DNA of 64,000 nt, taken from Thysanoteuthis rhombus. Its lineage: Eukaryota > Mollusca > Cephalopoda > Oegopsida > Thysanoteuthidae. This document shows positions 1 through 11,115 of this stretch, piece after piece. Under the pieces are notes generated by a model. The model ran no database searches and had not been told where the DNA came from. It was given only the letters and a program-made list of their open reading frames with translations. Every line of letters begins with the position of its first letter. The first letter of the stretch is position 1. Location of the stretch: the NCBI GenBank assembly GCA_963457665.1, contig OY735224.1:48224811-48288810 (forward strand), read 5' to 3'. Both the position numbers and the translations under genes were made by a program.

Positions 1-430
1 TTTAATCTGCGTTGACTTAGAAATTGCACTACTACAATGCGAACTGTTCAGTGTTGATTCAATATGTTTATGTTTGGAAATATGGATATTGATAATAAAC
101 AATATTTCTAGGGAGGCTATAACCAGTTGTAAAAGGTAAAGAATTCAGTGGTCGACCACCCATGAGTAAGGATTTCGAGCACATTCTGAGACTCAGAGAA
201 TTCGGCTGGGAAGTCCAACAGTGGTAATCATGAGAGGGTCGCTGGAAATATGTTATGGCTTCAAATATGTCTTATTTTCGTTGAATAAATATGTTTTTTA
301 TTTCACACAGTCCTTCATGTTATTATCAAAGAAATAATTTCATAAACAATTAAAAAATCAGTTGATGCAAATAAATCTGTTTTTTGTTGTTTAATGTGTC
401 GCATTTTGGTTAAATAGATATATACATATA
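1..430. other. Duplicated sequence without recognised gene
   Basis: No gene is recognised here. A short open stretch on the plus strand (about 127-228) reads like a conserved coding fragment (it includes GRPPMSKDFEH) but has no start and matches no family I know. Bases 29-48 (ctactacaatgcgaactgtt) recur at 61,001-61,020 at the end of an RTE LINE fragment. The whole stretch is repeated inverted at about 29,070-29,500. Confidence 0.5.
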
Positions 431-439
431 CATATATAT

Positions 440-1095
440 CATAAATGAATATATTTTGAAAGAAAAAAAAACACATTTTTATTCATTCTGAACTTTCCAA
501 TATTTTTCACAATTTCTTACACAACGATGCATTTTTTTTCTATTCATTCTGATGAAGATCAATGAGGCCTAACTGGTGACTGAAGGCCTGAAATTGGATT
601 CCCTGTGATAGAAGCGTACGTTCGGCTGTATGGTGTGTCTGTGTGTCGGATGGGGGTCGGGACTCATCGTTAACTGATCAAACACCGACTTATCTTTGAT
701 CTCTTGTATGGAAGGGGTTGGGGGTGAAAGGACAAGATAACTTTGGATCGGGGTCGAACTCCAGGGAAAAAGCCTAAAAGTGCATCTCATCTATTCTTTA
801 TTATTATAAAAATGTGGAGGGGGAGATTCATAGTTGAAATTTGTCGAAATATTCACTTCCAAATCATTGTACGATGTTTATTAAGCATTGAGTATTGTAG
901 ATTAGTTTAGTAGTTCAATATCTAATAATAATAATGATAATGAACTGTCATTGGGGAGTGGTTTTTTAATAAAATAATAGTTTCATTTATCCTAATCATA
1001 CTTTTGAAATATTATTCTGATAAAGTAAATATTAACGATAGTTCTCTTTTAAAAGTCCCAATAAAGTAATGATTAAAAAAAGAAAAGAATCGATA
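440..1095 (+). repeat. Dispersed repeat module A, copy 1
   Basis: The module is recognised by shared landmarks: a stretch ending in 'ggattccctg', 'tagaagcgta', a 'gatgaaacac(t/c)gactta' block, 'ccagggaaaa' and 'tcattgggaagtg'. The same landmarks occur at 2,400-3,090, 46,600-47,095, 53,300-53,820, 55,195-55,920 and, inverted, at 26,400-27,090 and 28,410-29,060. Short open frames in it are not maintained between copies, so I do not call a gene. It lies directly beside RTE-like 3' ends in several copies, so it could be a 3' UTR of that LINE family or a SINE-like passenger. Confidence 0.75.
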
Positions 1096-1096
1096 A

Positions 1097-1310
1097 TGGT
1101 ATCATCATTATCTTTCTGAATATGTCTGGTTCGTCTCTCCATGTTGTATTGTGCCAGACTCCCTCGGTAGCGCATGTTTCCTCTGGTGATCCCTAATGTG
1201 GATCATAATGTGTGTTTGATGTGTACCATTGCTGCAACATATCCTGCCCATTGCTATTTTTGTTTGTATTAGAATATCAATAGTTGATAATATTCGCTCT
1301 GGAGCTAACA
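1097..1310 (-). mobile_element. RTE-type LINE fragment, end of ORF2
   Basis: The minus strand encodes a decayed version of the C-terminal tail of RTE-clade ORF2 proteins. Compared with the better copies at 57,740-58,100 and 58,970-59,340 (WAGHLARM, then a basic region, then RNYWLRDAH) the same spacing is visible but the motif residues are scrambled. No reverse transcriptase core is present. The inverted arm carries the same fragment at 28,190-28,400. Confidence 0.55.
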
Positions 1311-1480
1311 AGGCTCCGTTTATACCTTTTCAGGCTTGCTTTTTTACACATGGAAAATTCAATTATATATCATTTCTACGTTAGGAACAATTGTTAAAAA
1401 CCTTGTAAATATTCATCTTCAAAGTTAAATAGGCTCCGTGTATAATTTCCATCGAACCTCTTAGCAACAAATGGCTTCTT
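1290..1480. repeat. Short piece of 107-bp satellite (S107)
   Basis: About two degenerate units with the S107 hallmarks 'aaggctccgtttata', 'ttcaggcttg', 'attgttaaaaacctt'. The large S107 arrays lie at 47.3-49.9 kb and 61.4-64 kb. Another single unit is at 1,985-2,110. Confidence 0.7.
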
Positions 1481-1484
1481 CGAC

Positions 1485-1560
1485 GTAGCCACACACTTAC
1501 CATTAGGCTAAACAGCCCGCTGGTTAGGCAAAGGCTAAATAACTGCTTTCAAACCGAATT
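1485..1560 (-). repeat. tRNA-derived SINE-like fragment
   Basis: On the minus strand the sequence contains an A-box-like stretch (tagcctaatggtaagtgt) and just beyond it, toward 1,445, a B-box-like 'ggttcgatgg'. The segment 'gctaaacagcccgctg' is shared with 16,318-16,334, beside another tRNA-like unit. It is a remnant, not a folding tRNA gene. Confidence 0.5.
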
Positions 1561-2400
1561 CTTATCTGGTTTCTATTTTTGATTTTTCATTTCACTCATT
1601 ATTCGTTCCTCTTTCGGACGTTCTAACGGCAATGAACTGGGAAATCAATTGGAAACAACTTGTTTTTTCCCTTATTAATAATCTCATTCCACACCAAACT
1701 CGTCTCTATAACGTGGCTGCTTTTCAAAAGAATCTCTTGTTTTTCTCGTTATGTTAAACGCTTAGGATTTGAAAGGTTCAAATAGCTTGTAAGGGAGATA
1801 AGTGATCAAGAGTATTTCCGAGGTACCCTTGTTGACGACAACTTTTTCTCTTCACTTTCACTATCTTTCATCCACGTCTCGATATTTGTTGGGCTGTTTG
1901 GATATTTTGATAATTCAAAAACCTTTCTAGCTATTATCAATATGTCAGTGAATATTTAGATATTCATCTAAAGATATCTTTGCTGTTGGGTTTTTTTAAA
2001 AACTTTTATATTATTACTGCATTCAAGAAAGTTGTTAAAGACCTTTAAAAGAGTGGGTCTGAAGTGAAAAAGCTCTATTCATACCCTTTTAGGCTTGCTT
2101 AGGGACAATAAAATTGGCTAAGTTTAATGAAAGAAATTCTTCTCTTCTCTAAGATAATTTCTCTTGCAGTCTTAGCATAGAGTTACTTTATTTGATAAAT
2201 GGGCGTTAAAATAGTATATACCTGAAAAGCTATGAAATACCCAGATAAAATTTTCAGCTATAGATAAGGAATTAGAGTTAGCAACACCGGTCACTGAATT
2301 CTGTCTGCACGGCCAGTTTGTGTGCAAATTCTAGTGTCAACTCCCCCACCCCCAGAGCGCATAAGGGCAACGGCTGCTCGCTGGGACTGCGAATGGGGAC
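1560..2400. other. Duplicated non-coding stretch
   Basis: No gene seen. The segment 1,660-2,040 is present three times in the window: here, inverted at about 27,460-27,840, and directly at 54,786-55,160. It includes one S107 unit near 1,985-2,110. The rest (2,110-2,400) is shared only with the inverted arm. Confidence 0.6.
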
Positions 2401-3090
2401 ACATTTGGCTATTTCCAGTGTCATTTTAACAATTTAACGTGGATGATTTAACAAATGATGATGATGATGATGGTGGTGAAGAAGAAGAAAGAAAAGAAGA
2501 AGAAGGAAAAGAAGAAGAAGAAGGAGAGGAAGAAAAAAATGGAGAAGAAGAAGAAGGAAACAATTTTACTAATTTGGTAATTTCCAATATTTTTGCACCA
2601 TATCTTTCAGAACTTAGATTTTTCATTCATTTTTATTATTGTTTTAAGGTCACCACGGCCTTGAGAAAGCCCGAAATGGGATTCCCTGTCGTAGAAGCGT
2701 AAACTCAGCCTGACGGTGTATGTTGGCTGGGGTCGTGGTTCATCATTGACTGATGAAACACTGACTTATCTTTGAACTCTTGTAGGAAACAAAACAATTT
2801 TGAATCGGAGTCAAACTCCAGGGAAAAGGCTAAACGCAGATCTCATCCATTATTCCCTTTTATTCTTACATTTGGAGGTAGGGGGGAAGATTCCAAGTTG
2901 AATTTTGTTTTCGAAGTATACGCTTCTAAATCATCGTACGATGATTATAAAGGATTGTTCAAAAAAAAAGAAAGAAAATTGCTTGTGAATTTTATTTGAG
3001 TATTGTAAGATAGTTTAGTAATTCAATATCTAATAAATACCAAAGAGTCATTGGGAAGTGATTTTTGATGAAATGATATATTCATTTCTC
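2400..3090 (+). repeat. Dispersed repeat module A, copy 2, with (GAA)n core
   Basis: The copy begins with 'atttccagtgtc' like the copies at 46.6, 53.3 and 54.5 kb, then carries a (GAT)n/(GAA)n purine microsatellite (2,455-2,560). The microsatellite creates a glutamate-rich open frame that is not preserved as such in other copies. Its landmarks after 2,680 match copy 1 and the copies at 55.4 and 26.4 kb. Confidence 0.75.
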
Positions 3091-3094
3091 TTAT

Positions 3095-3480
3095 TGTCCG
3101 TGGTTGGATGAAAACATTACTCCCAGGATTCGCTACTCCTGTCTATCATTGGTGTGGCGAAGTCAATAGTTTCTGAATTTCTCTAGTTCGTCACTTCATC
3201 TTCTATTCTGCCAGCCTCCTTCGGTTGTGTATGTGATCTCTGGAGATCCATGGGGCAAATCGTGATATCCATCGGGAGTGTGCCATTCTTGCAACATGAC
3301 AAGCCCATTGCCATTTAGATTTCCACTGAAAATTTCTGAAGAAACTTTAAAAACATTGGTTTCCAAGCTGAAGAGCTCTGTTTAGACCACTTTAGGCCTG
3401 GCTCAATTCTGCCAAGAGGTGTCAGAAAAGTTACAGCGGGGATAATTAGCTTGTGGCGGCCAAGTGTTCGTAACGACGTT
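3095..3480 (-). mobile_element. RTE-type LINE fragment, end of ORF2
   Basis: Reading the minus strand gives a decayed RTE ORF2 tail: a region equivalent to WAGH(V/L)ARM, then a piece equivalent to RNYWLRD. No catalytic core is present. It lies directly after repeat module A, an adjacency also seen at 1,097 and 47,097. The inverted copy is at about 26,030-26,400. Confidence 0.6.
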
Positions 3481-3639
3481 GATTTTTGATCCTTCGATGT
3501 CGGCTCCTCTAATCATTGCAAAGCAGAATTCACCAAGCGTTGGATTGTTCACCCACTGACAGGAACATGAGTTAGCTTTACGCTTTTGTGAGACAGGTTA
3601 GTTTTATCCCTGTGATCAACACTAGGTTTAATTTCCCTG

Positions 3640-4080
3640 GCTTTCAATTTCACTCCCAGAAACGAAAGAAGTCTCCGAGAAACCATTGTGAATATCAGTC
3701 TTAAAGGCTTCCTGGAAACAGAATAAAATCTCACAGATTTTTTTCAGGTTCAATTTCACTGGCTTCCTCCCGAAAACGAAAAGAATCTCGGAGAGACCAT
3801 TGTGAATATCAGTCTTAAAGGCTTCCTGGAAACGAAATAAAGTCTCACAGACTATTTTCAGGTTCTATTTCACTTGCTTCCTCCCGGAAATGAAAAGAGT
3901 CTTGAAGAGACCATCGTGAATATCAGTGTCACAGGTTCCCCAAAACGAAATAATTCGTTCAATTCCATTGGCTTCCCCCCCAAGACAGAAAAGTTAATGA
4001 GGAGACCATTGTCAGTTTTAATCTGACAGGCTTCCTGATAACGCAATAAACTCCCACTGAATATTGCCAGGTTCAATACG
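3640..4080. repeat. S114 satellite, short array (about 4 units)
   Basis: Units carry the S114 landmarks 'ggcttcctggaaac', 'agtctcacagact', 'ttcaggttcaatttcact', 'cttcctccc'. The array lies immediately 3' of the TMH copy on the minus strand, and its first unit grades into the gene's conserved 3' flank. The matching array in the other arm (about 25,200-25,870) has about two more units. Confidence 0.85.
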
Positions 4081-4239
4081 GCAGGCTTCTCGAAAACATG
4101 ATCCTAATTTCAAAAGCAAAAAAACGAGACGTATATAATAGACATCATTGACAATTCCATTTTTATCACAACATTGACACGCTCAAAAAAACAAACATCC
4201 GTATTTTCAAGTCAAGATTCACAATTTTCAGAAAAAAAC

Positions 4240-4753
4240 TCAAGCACTCCCATGGTTCAATATTGGAGTGAAAGATAAGCCAACACACCAATACATAGCT
4301 ATCATACTTATAATGCCACTAATCAGGGCATATGGAGTAGCTGCAATGGCCAAAATTATAGTGAATGCAAATGTAATGGCAAACACCAACGCCAAGAAAA
4401 GTTGAAGATTGAACACCTTTCGTTTCATCCTACAATTTTTGTCCACTGCTGAAACATTGCCAGGTAATATTGGTCCAGGAAGATGAACCTGATCAGCTTC
4501 CGCTATGGTAGGTGTTGAGGCTTCCTCAATCCTGGGTGATTGTTGACCGATGTTCACCAGATGAGACAGTACCAACGGATGTTGAGGCTCCCTCTACGCC
4601 TGGGAACGGTCTCTCAATATCCAGCGTACACGTTAGAGGATTCATAACGATCGGTGGGTCCTTACCCACCTCTATGATGAAGAGGGTAATGGCCACTTCG
4701 ACTGTTTTTGATGCTGCAGATGGTTCAGTTGGCTGGCTTGTTTTGTTGCCCAC
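4240..4753 (-). pseudogene. TMH family membrane protein, subtype I, frameshifted copy
   Basis: This is a degraded copy of the family whose open member is at 30,551-31,081. The initiator position reads GTG (4,753-4,751) where other copies have ATG. A deletion of about 22 bp, relative to the copy at 24.5 kb and bounded by a short 'ctgtc' repeat, shifts the frame near residue 62. Before it the protein reads like the others (NKTSQPTEPSA, then FIIEVGKDPP); after it come the basic stretch and two hydrophobic helices (LFLALVFAITFAFTII and ALISGIISMIAMYW). It is expected to be non-functional unless a different start is used. The product would have had a cytosolic proline-rich N-terminus and a C-terminal membrane hairpin. 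The family is not one I recognise. Confidence 0.75.
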
Positions 4754-4769
4754 GTTGGACCGTTTTTCT

Positions 4770-5103
4770 TGATATGATATTTTCAATTGATTTTTGTTAA
4801 CTGCTATTGAATTTGTTTTGAAAAGACAAAAACTGGGTTCAATGAAATCTTAACAGTAAACGAAAGAAATCTTTATAGTATTGTTGATAAAACAAGAATT
4901 TTGCACAGTTTTCTTCCGATACGGCAGAATATTAAGATGACGTTCGGTTGTCATGGTGATAACGTTCACTGATCGTATGGAAATAAGCTTGACCATATTT
5001 GGAAACGTTTTCATGGATTATATCTATATTTCATAGCTAAGTATATATTCATCATTTTTTTATTGAATAAAATGTCTGTAAGTGCTTATCAATATCTGAA
5101 ATA
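4770..5103 (-). promoter_or_regulatory. Conserved upstream block of TMH family
   Basis: Homologous to 30,215-30,550, 57,430-57,705, 58,665-58,945 and 59,902-60,183, always directly 5' of a TMH copy. Shared landmarks include 'aaaacaagaattttgcac', 'gatacggcag', 'taagatgacgtt', 'tggaaataagcttgaccat' and 'tttggaaacgttttcat'. It contains a TGACGT (CRE-like) core at 4,938. Homology with the 30-kb copy stops at about 5,103, where PLE sequence begins. A promoter role is inferred from position and conservation; a shared duplication origin alone would also explain it. Confidence 0.5.
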
Positions 5104-6420
5104 CGACACAAAAAAACAAATAAAAAAAGCAACTGGAATACCCAGAGATGAAACCCTTATACTCTCCCACAATAACAAACCTAACCGCATACCCCTTATA
5201 ACAACCTTCAACAACACACTCCCACCCTTAGCACACATCATCAATAATAGATGGAACATTCTCACGATCAAAATAGATAAAAAAAAACATTCACAGACCC
5301 ATGTGATATCTCCTACCGCAGACCCCAAAACATCAGAGACATGATCAGTAGCAATAATATCGTTAACAATAAAGTCGTACACAAAAATACACCTAGAAAA
5401 ATTAAATTTTGCACACCCTGCAACATAAAAAACAGTCTATGTTGCAACCACCTCAAGTACACCAACACATTCACAAGCACCACCACAAAAGAGAGTTACC
5501 ACATATATCACAATAGCAACTGCTGCAGTAAGAACATTATATACCTTCTAGAGTGCAATAGATGTAAGTTACAGTACATAGGCAAGTCCGAGTGGCAATT
5601 TAATATTAGACTCAACAATTATAGACATAGGATAGAGTCAAAAAATAATCGTAGCCCACTTCCCGTAGAACTACACTTTTGCACACCTGACCACAATTTT
5701 GCCACTGACGCTAGCTTCACCATCATAGAAAAAATAGAAAAAACTACTCCAATTGATATAACTAAAGTTCTAGAAAAACACGAAGACATGTGGATCAACA
5801 AACTTAAAACCCTATATCCTAATGGATTAAACACTAAACTGAACAACCCTCACCACATAGAACCCTAATATACACAACTCCTATCATTAATATCCTCACA
5901 TCCACATCTAAGACACATTCAATAATGGAAGCTTCAAAGTCACCTAGACCCATAGGAAAAACTTTACCTTAGCCTGTTATAACCCCCGTCCAAATCATAG
6001 CCAAAACATTTTCAGGAACTTTTAAGGTTGATACCTATGTACCTCCTTGACCTAACCACCCCTCCTTCTACACTACCCCAAACATATCAAAAAATCTAAC
6101 TCCACATCACTACCCCCTACCTTGACACACTCTGCCCTCCCCAAGACCAACTGCTGCTACTTTACCAAAGTCCTGATACCTGCTGGTCATTCTTCCATTC
6201 AGCAGGAGGCTTCTAGTAGCCCTGACAACAAAACTTACCCACAATGTATAGCCCCTGGCAGTGGACTCTGGTTCCACATGGTACATTTTAATACACACTC
6301 ACACAGCACACACCACTGATGATGGAAAGAATCCCGAAACATGTATGGACTATTGACTTATAAGGATTAATAAACCTTACCACCAGAAACTTCACTTCCG
6401 AGTCCGTCTCACTCTCTAAA
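5104..6420 (+). mobile_element. Penelope-like element (PLE-1), 3' part with GIY-YIG endonuclease
   Basis: The plus strand encodes the C-terminal part of a PLE polyprotein: a linker with the PLE-typical RIPL(I/V)TT motif and a NRWNIL-like segment (about 5,195-5,270), a Cys/His cluster (CTPCNIKNSLCCNH, about 5,415-5,455), and a GIY-YIG endonuclease core with IIYLLECNRCKLQYIG (about 5,536-5,583) followed by LNNYRHR. The element is 5'-truncated, with no reverse transcriptase, and broken. Its 5' edge abuts the conserved TMH upstream block. About 550 bp of 3' UTR follow, ending near an (AT)n run. In the family the endonuclease nicks target DNA for target-primed reverse transcription. Confidence 0.8.
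6313..6348 (+). ncRNA. Hammerhead-ribozyme-like motif of PLE-1
   Basis: The order CCA - CTGATGA - short hairpin - GAAAC - AT - GTA - TGG fits a minimal type I hammerhead: core CTGATGA at 6,316-6,322, GAAAC at 6,336-6,340, predicted cleavage after GTA (6,343-6,345), and helix I formed by CCA/TGG. Helix II (GGA/TCC) has a U-C mismatch next to the core where the consensus has G-C, so activity is doubtful. Hammerheads are an established component of PLEs. Confidence 0.55.
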
Positions 6421-6426
6421 GTACAC

Positions 6427-6427
<1 letters not shown>

Positions 6428-6494
<67 letters not shown>

Positions 6495-6913
6495 TCTTTA
6501 CAGAGAATAGATATCAATTATTGATATAAAAAATACATACATCAATCGCAGATATTACTATATTATACAAATATCTATGGTAGATATCGTAAATTAATAA
6601 ACATATCAATTATAGGTATTACAAAATAATACTTATATTAATTACAGATTTTACAAAATAATCAACATATTAATCACAGGTATGACAAAAAAATATATAT
6701 ATATATCAACCGCCGTTATTACAAGAAAATGCAGATACCAATCACAGATATTAGAAAATAATACATATATCACTTTCTGATATCACAAAAAAATCGCATA
6801 TTATTTACAGATATTACCAAATAATACATATATCTTTTACAAGTATTACAAAATTACATATATATCGAATACAGATGTTTCAAAAAATACATATATCAAT
6901 TAGATTACAATTA

Positions 6914-6979
<66 letters not shown>

Positions 6980-7600
6980 CAATTATGTATATTACAAAAT
7001 AATCCATACATCAAATATTGATATTACAAAATAATACATTAATTGCAGATATTACTATATAAAACTTATATCAATCATGGATATTTTAAAATGATACAAA
7101 TATCAATTACAAGTATCAAAAATGATATATATAAATTACAGATATTACATAAAATACATATATTAACTTTAGGTATTACAAAATGATATATATATATATA
7201 TATCATTTATGAGTATTGAAAAAAATGCATATATTAAGTACAGATTTTACAAAATAATACAAATATCAATTACAGATATGACAAAAACACACATATTAAT
7301 TACAGGTTTTACAAAAAATATTTTTATCAATTATAGATGTTACAAAAAATATATGTATGAATTAGAGTTATAACAAAATAATACAGATATCAACAACAGA
7401 TATAATAAAATAATACATACATCAATTAAATATGTTAAAAAACAATACTTATATCAATTATATATATTGCAAAATAATACATATATCAATTACAGTTATT
7501 ACTGAATAATAATTATAACAATTATAGATATTATGAAATAATTCATATATTTTTTTACAGATATTACAAAATATTACTTCAAATGATAAATTAAACAGAT
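6428..7600. repeat. (AT)n runs and degenerate ~36-bp AT-rich minisatellite
   Basis: (AT)n runs lie at 6,428-6,495 and 6,915-6,979. Between and after them many degenerate units repeat the theme 'atcaattacagatattac', 'aaaataatacatat'. About 30 units are recognisable by eye. No coding potential. From 7,600 to 7,880 the sequence is unremarkable, with no gene seen. Confidence 0.8.
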
Positions 7601-7896
7601 CCACAATTCACTTTAACTTGAAATGAAGCAGATGTAAATTGATGATCAAAAAAACTGTAAAAATTCAAAAACTGGGGCCAACAAAGCCGTCCAACTTAAG
7701 ATCCAGACTTGAAGGATATTGACGATGGTCGAAAGATTAAAAAACGATAAATACGACATGAATTTCTGAATATTTACAAATTCCTTCCAATTGGCTATTA
7801 GGGAAAACATCCAAAAATTTGAGGAGCTTACAAGGTCTTACCGACAAAAATATTAAAACTGTTTACTGAACCCTGTATAAAAGAAGAATTGCTGTC

Positions 7897-7898
<2 letters not shown>

Positions 7899-7927
<29 letters not shown>

Positions 7928-7952
7928 CATTGTGGATGACACAATAATTATA

Positions 7953-8039
<87 letters not shown>

Positions 8040-8160
8040 ATGTATATATATATATATATCGTACACTGATAACAAAGTTTAAGGGAAACAAAGAAAAAAT
8101 CTCTTGATGATTACATAAATTGCATTGAAAGATATTGGGAAATGGGTGACTGAAGTGATA
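7899..8160. repeat. SINE-like repeat with internal (TA)n expansion, copy 1
   Basis: The segment 'ggatgacacaat', a long (TA)n (7,958-8,059), then 'tatcgtac', 'tgataacaa', 'gggaaacaaagaaaaaa' and 'gatattgggaaatgggt' is repeated at 15,735-15,920 with its own (TA)n at the same internal place. A 16-bp lead 'aaaagaagaattgctg' before the first TA run (7,879-7,894) also precedes a (TA)n at 12,721. The family is short and non-coding. Confidence 0.6.
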
Positions 8161-8183
8161 CAAAAATGTATTGTAAAAGTTTT

Positions 8184-8188
<5 letters not shown>

Positions 8189-8279
<91 letters not shown>
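8189..8279. repeat. (TA)n microsatellite
   Basis: An almost pure TA run of about 90 bp ends exactly where the Tc1-like element starts, consistent with Tc1/mariner insertion into TA dinucleotides. Confidence 0.95.
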
Positions 8280-8282
<3 letters not shown>

Positions 8283-9751
8283 ACTTAAGGTTATCGGTCC
8301 TACAATCTAAAAGGTTATAGAAACAAAAAGCTACATTCCAAACATTTCATTCAGAAACAGACATTTTTATAAAATAGGGTGTTTTACACTTGATCAAAAT
8401 TAAAAGACCAGGGTCATAAATTGTTAGATCTAGGATAATTCTAATGTTTTGAGTCCAGTTAGAGATTAGCAATCACTGCCTAAAGGTTTCACTCAGCCTG
8501 AAGCAACCAAACTTACTGGAGTTGAGCGTACTCGAACTCTGGATTTCCAGAAGCAAAGTTTGTCGCAACGAACGATCGCAGCTAAAGTAAATCGCAGTAA
8601 AACTGTGATTTGCAATTTTCTAAAGGACAGTGAGAATTATGGGAAATCAAAATCCACCGGTAAGCCCCCCCCCCCCCAAACCTCCCTTGTATCAAGTAAG
8701 AGAATAAGACGGGTTGTTGGGAAAGACAGGGGACTTTCTTTTAGTCAAATTAAGGCGGTCACAGATGCTGATTGAAGTCTAGTAACCATCAGACGACACT
8801 TACGACAAAAAGAAATGGTAAATAAAAACTGTAAACAAATTCCTAGGCTGCTTCCACGTCACAAGGTGGACCGTTCAAGGTTTGGTCGTGAATACCAAAC
8901 ATGGCACGTTGAGAAGTGGAAGAAAGTCCTGTTTTCTGATGAGAAAAATTCAATCTAGATGGTTCTGATGGCTTCCAACGATATTGGCATCACAAAAACA
9001 TGCCTCCTCAAAGTTTCTCTACACATCGTAGTGGTGGAGGGTCCCTAATGGTATGGGGTGCCTTTACTTACAGAGGGACGATGGAGCTCCAGGTGGTGCA
9101 AGGTCGTCAGACAGTGGTTGGTTATGTTAGCATGTTACAAAAAGTATCGGAGGGTCATCTTTTGTGTGGGGATGAATGGTTATTCCAACTGGGTTATGCT
9201 GCAATCCACTCTTCACAACGGACCTTGACCTTTCTACAAGAAAATGGAGTCCATCTCTTGAGACATCATGCATACTCACCGGTCATGAACCCAATTGAAA
9301 ATGTTTGGGGATGGATGGCAAGAGATGTTTATTGAAATGGAAAACAATATTTAACAAAAAATGAAATTCGTGAAGCCATCTTCAGAAGCTGGAGCAACAT
9401 CCTCCGCATCTTAAAGGAAACGCTAATTCCTAGCATGCATGAAAGAATTTTTGAAGTCATCAAAACCAGGTAGAACTCATTTTTAATTTGATTGTTGAAT
9501 GTTTTCGTACATTCTTCGTACAATTTCGTAGAATTTTTGTCTCTGGTCTTATAATTTTGATCAAGTGTAAAACGTCTTATTTTATAAAAATGTCAATATC
9601 TGAATAAAATGTTTTGAATGTAGCTTTTTATTTCCATAACCTTTTAGATTGTTGGATTGATAACCCTAATTGGGAAAAGTTTAAAATCTATCATTAAGAA
9701 AAGTTTCTTTTAAAAAATTTTCAAGTGGTCTAGAATTTTTGATCAGAAGTG

Positions 9752-9755
<4 letters not shown>
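8279..9755 (+). mobile_element. Tc1-like DNA transposon with long terminal inverted repeats
   Basis: Inverted repeats flank a Tc1 transposase remnant. The left repeat (8,279-8,412) includes 'acaatctaaaaggttat', 'aaaaagctacattc' and 'cacttgatcaaaatta'. The right repeat (about 9,535-9,755) contains their complements and continues about 75 bp further out to a Tc1-style tip. The left tip is therefore truncated or replaced by the (TA)n. Both ends are embedded in TA runs. Sequence divergence between the repeats suggests an old copy. Confidence 0.85.
8500..9472 (+). pseudogene. Tc1-like transposase, decayed
   Basis: Transposases of this family excise and insert the element through a DDE catalytic triad. 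An N-terminal helix-turn-helix is visible (SQRTIAAKVNRSKTVICNF, from 8,560), then the first catalytic Asp in LFSDEK (about 8,930-8,947). The second catalytic region reads [11 protein letters not shown] where the family has a QDNAAIHSS-type motif, so that Asp is lost. The glutamate region reads [13 protein letters not shown] (about 9,277). A stop follows the first third (TGA near 8,772), others lie after FSDEK and after ARDVY (TGA, about 9,333), and frames change between segments. It cannot make an active enzyme. The start codon is not identifiable. Confidence 0.85.

Positions 9756-9831
<76 letters not shown>
9753..9831. repeat. (TA)n microsatellite
   Basis: A TA run of about 78 bp abuts the right end of the Tc1-like element. 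Confidence 0.95.
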
Positions 9832-9834
<3 letters not shown>

Positions 9835-9839
9835 AGATC

Positions 9840-10540
9840 ATTACTCTCTTTTCAGGACTTATTGGCACGAAATTGATATCAATCGATTCCGATTGACTAT
9901 AATTTATATTGATATCGGTTTTGTTGTTGATTTGTTAATTTTAAGCCACGCCTAACCATTTTTTAAAATCATTTCCGTGGGTTTACCCAACATTTCAGCC
10001 TAATTTTAGCCAAATCAATCAGGAATTGGAAATTTTACCCATTTTGAACCAAAAACATGTTTGTTTTTTTTTCATCATGAAACGTAAACAAACAATCAAA
10101 TCATACGTAACTCACTATACTTAAGAGTCAATATGTCCCCACATTCATACGAAGTTTTATTAAAGTATGATAAATCAAATAAAAACATAAACAAACAATC
10201 GGACTGGCCATAATAAACCATTTTATGATTCTGGAATTTTCTCCAAGATTCTAACCTGATTTCAGCAAAATCGACCAAGGTTCGGAAATGTTTCCTAATT
10301 AGAAACAAAATCCTGTTTCATTTAACCCCAAGCATATTTTGTTTATAAAACGTAAACAAAAAATAGGATCGCCCATAATTCACCTTACCAAAGTTTTCAT
10401 ACATCCCCAAACTTCATGCAAAATTTCATTGGAATATGTATTCAAAATAAAGAACTTATTCAATTTTAATTGCACATAAAATATAAACAAACAACCAGGT
10501 CTACTTTATAACCAAATTTCAGAAAAAAAAAAGGTCAAGA
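9840..10540. repeat. Degenerate non-coding repeats around 'cgtaaacaaacaatc'
   Basis: No gene seen. A theme of about 150-170 bp recurs loosely: 'aacataaacaaacaatc' or similar (10,083, 10,186, 10,343, 10,480), 'catttccgtgggtttaccc' or 'tccccacattcatacgaa', and 'tttcagcaaaatcgaccaag'. It looks like an old, diverged tandem or dispersed repeat. Confidence 0.5.
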
Positions 10541-10543
10541 AAG

Positions 10544-10930
10544 TTGAAAAACAGATGAACGGCTAGATCTATGGCCACCAAATAATCTGTGGTTTTTGAT
10601 CAGATCCAAGTGTAAGATTTTATCAAATCAAATATTGAACATTTCCCTTTCAAATGAAAAAATCACATTTCAGCCGTTGTACAAGTAGAATTTACGATCA
10701 ATTATTGAACGTTTGATAAATCTGATTCTTTAAGATCATTGAAAGTTTTTTTTTATTTTTCGCTTTTCTTAAGCTTTTATCTATTCGTTTTTATTGATCT
10801 AATGTTTTTTTTTTCTGCAAAATAGATGAACAGCTATATGTATGGCCGACAAATTATCCGTGGTTACTGATCGGACTCCAGGGTAAGATTTTATCAAGTT
10901 AGATATTGAAAATCCCCCCCTTTCAAATAA
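10544..10930 (+). repeat. Pair of diverged direct repeats (~110 bp, 270 bp apart)
   Basis: 10,544-10,670 and 10,818-10,930 share 'agatgaac(g/a)gcta', 'atggcc(a/g)', 'tccaagtgtaagatttt' versus 'tccagggtaagatttt', and 'tttcaaat'. The space between them is AT-rich with no gene. From 10,930 to 11,115 nothing is recognised. Confidence 0.6.
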
Positions 10931-11115
10931 GGTTGGGGGGGGTCTATTCTGTGCCCAGTAGCATTCACGCTCTGCTAAAATGTGATTATTTTAATACCTT
11001 TATAATACACATCACAGGAGATAAACAAACAGGTCCCAATCTCTCTACAGAATACATTTTAAGTCTTTGCAAAATTAAAATCGTCATTTTCTTTGGAGTC
11101 TGCATTTGCCCTCAA

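Larger units (their letters stand above)
1..4770 (+). repeat. Left arm of large inverted duplication
   Basis: This block is the reverse complement of about 24,509-29,500. Base 1 pairs with base 29,500, and homology ends near 4,770, just outside the first codon of the TMH copy, where the other arm enters an (AC)n run. The arms share the same order of modules: repeat A, RTE 3' fragment, 107-bp satellite piece, repeat A, RTE fragment, S114 satellite, TMH copy. The right arm is about 230 bp longer, close to two extra S114 units. The homology may continue upstream of base 1, outside the window. Confidence 0.9.

Noticed and set aside
2439-2702. Glutamate-rich plus-strand open frame
   Set aside because: Produced by a (GAA)n microsatellite inside repeat module A; other copies of the module have different microsatellites.
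7948-8163. Tyr/Ile-repeat open frames across (TA)n runs (also at 12.7, 15.6, 22.1 and 29.9 kb)
   Set aside because: Pure microsatellite translation.
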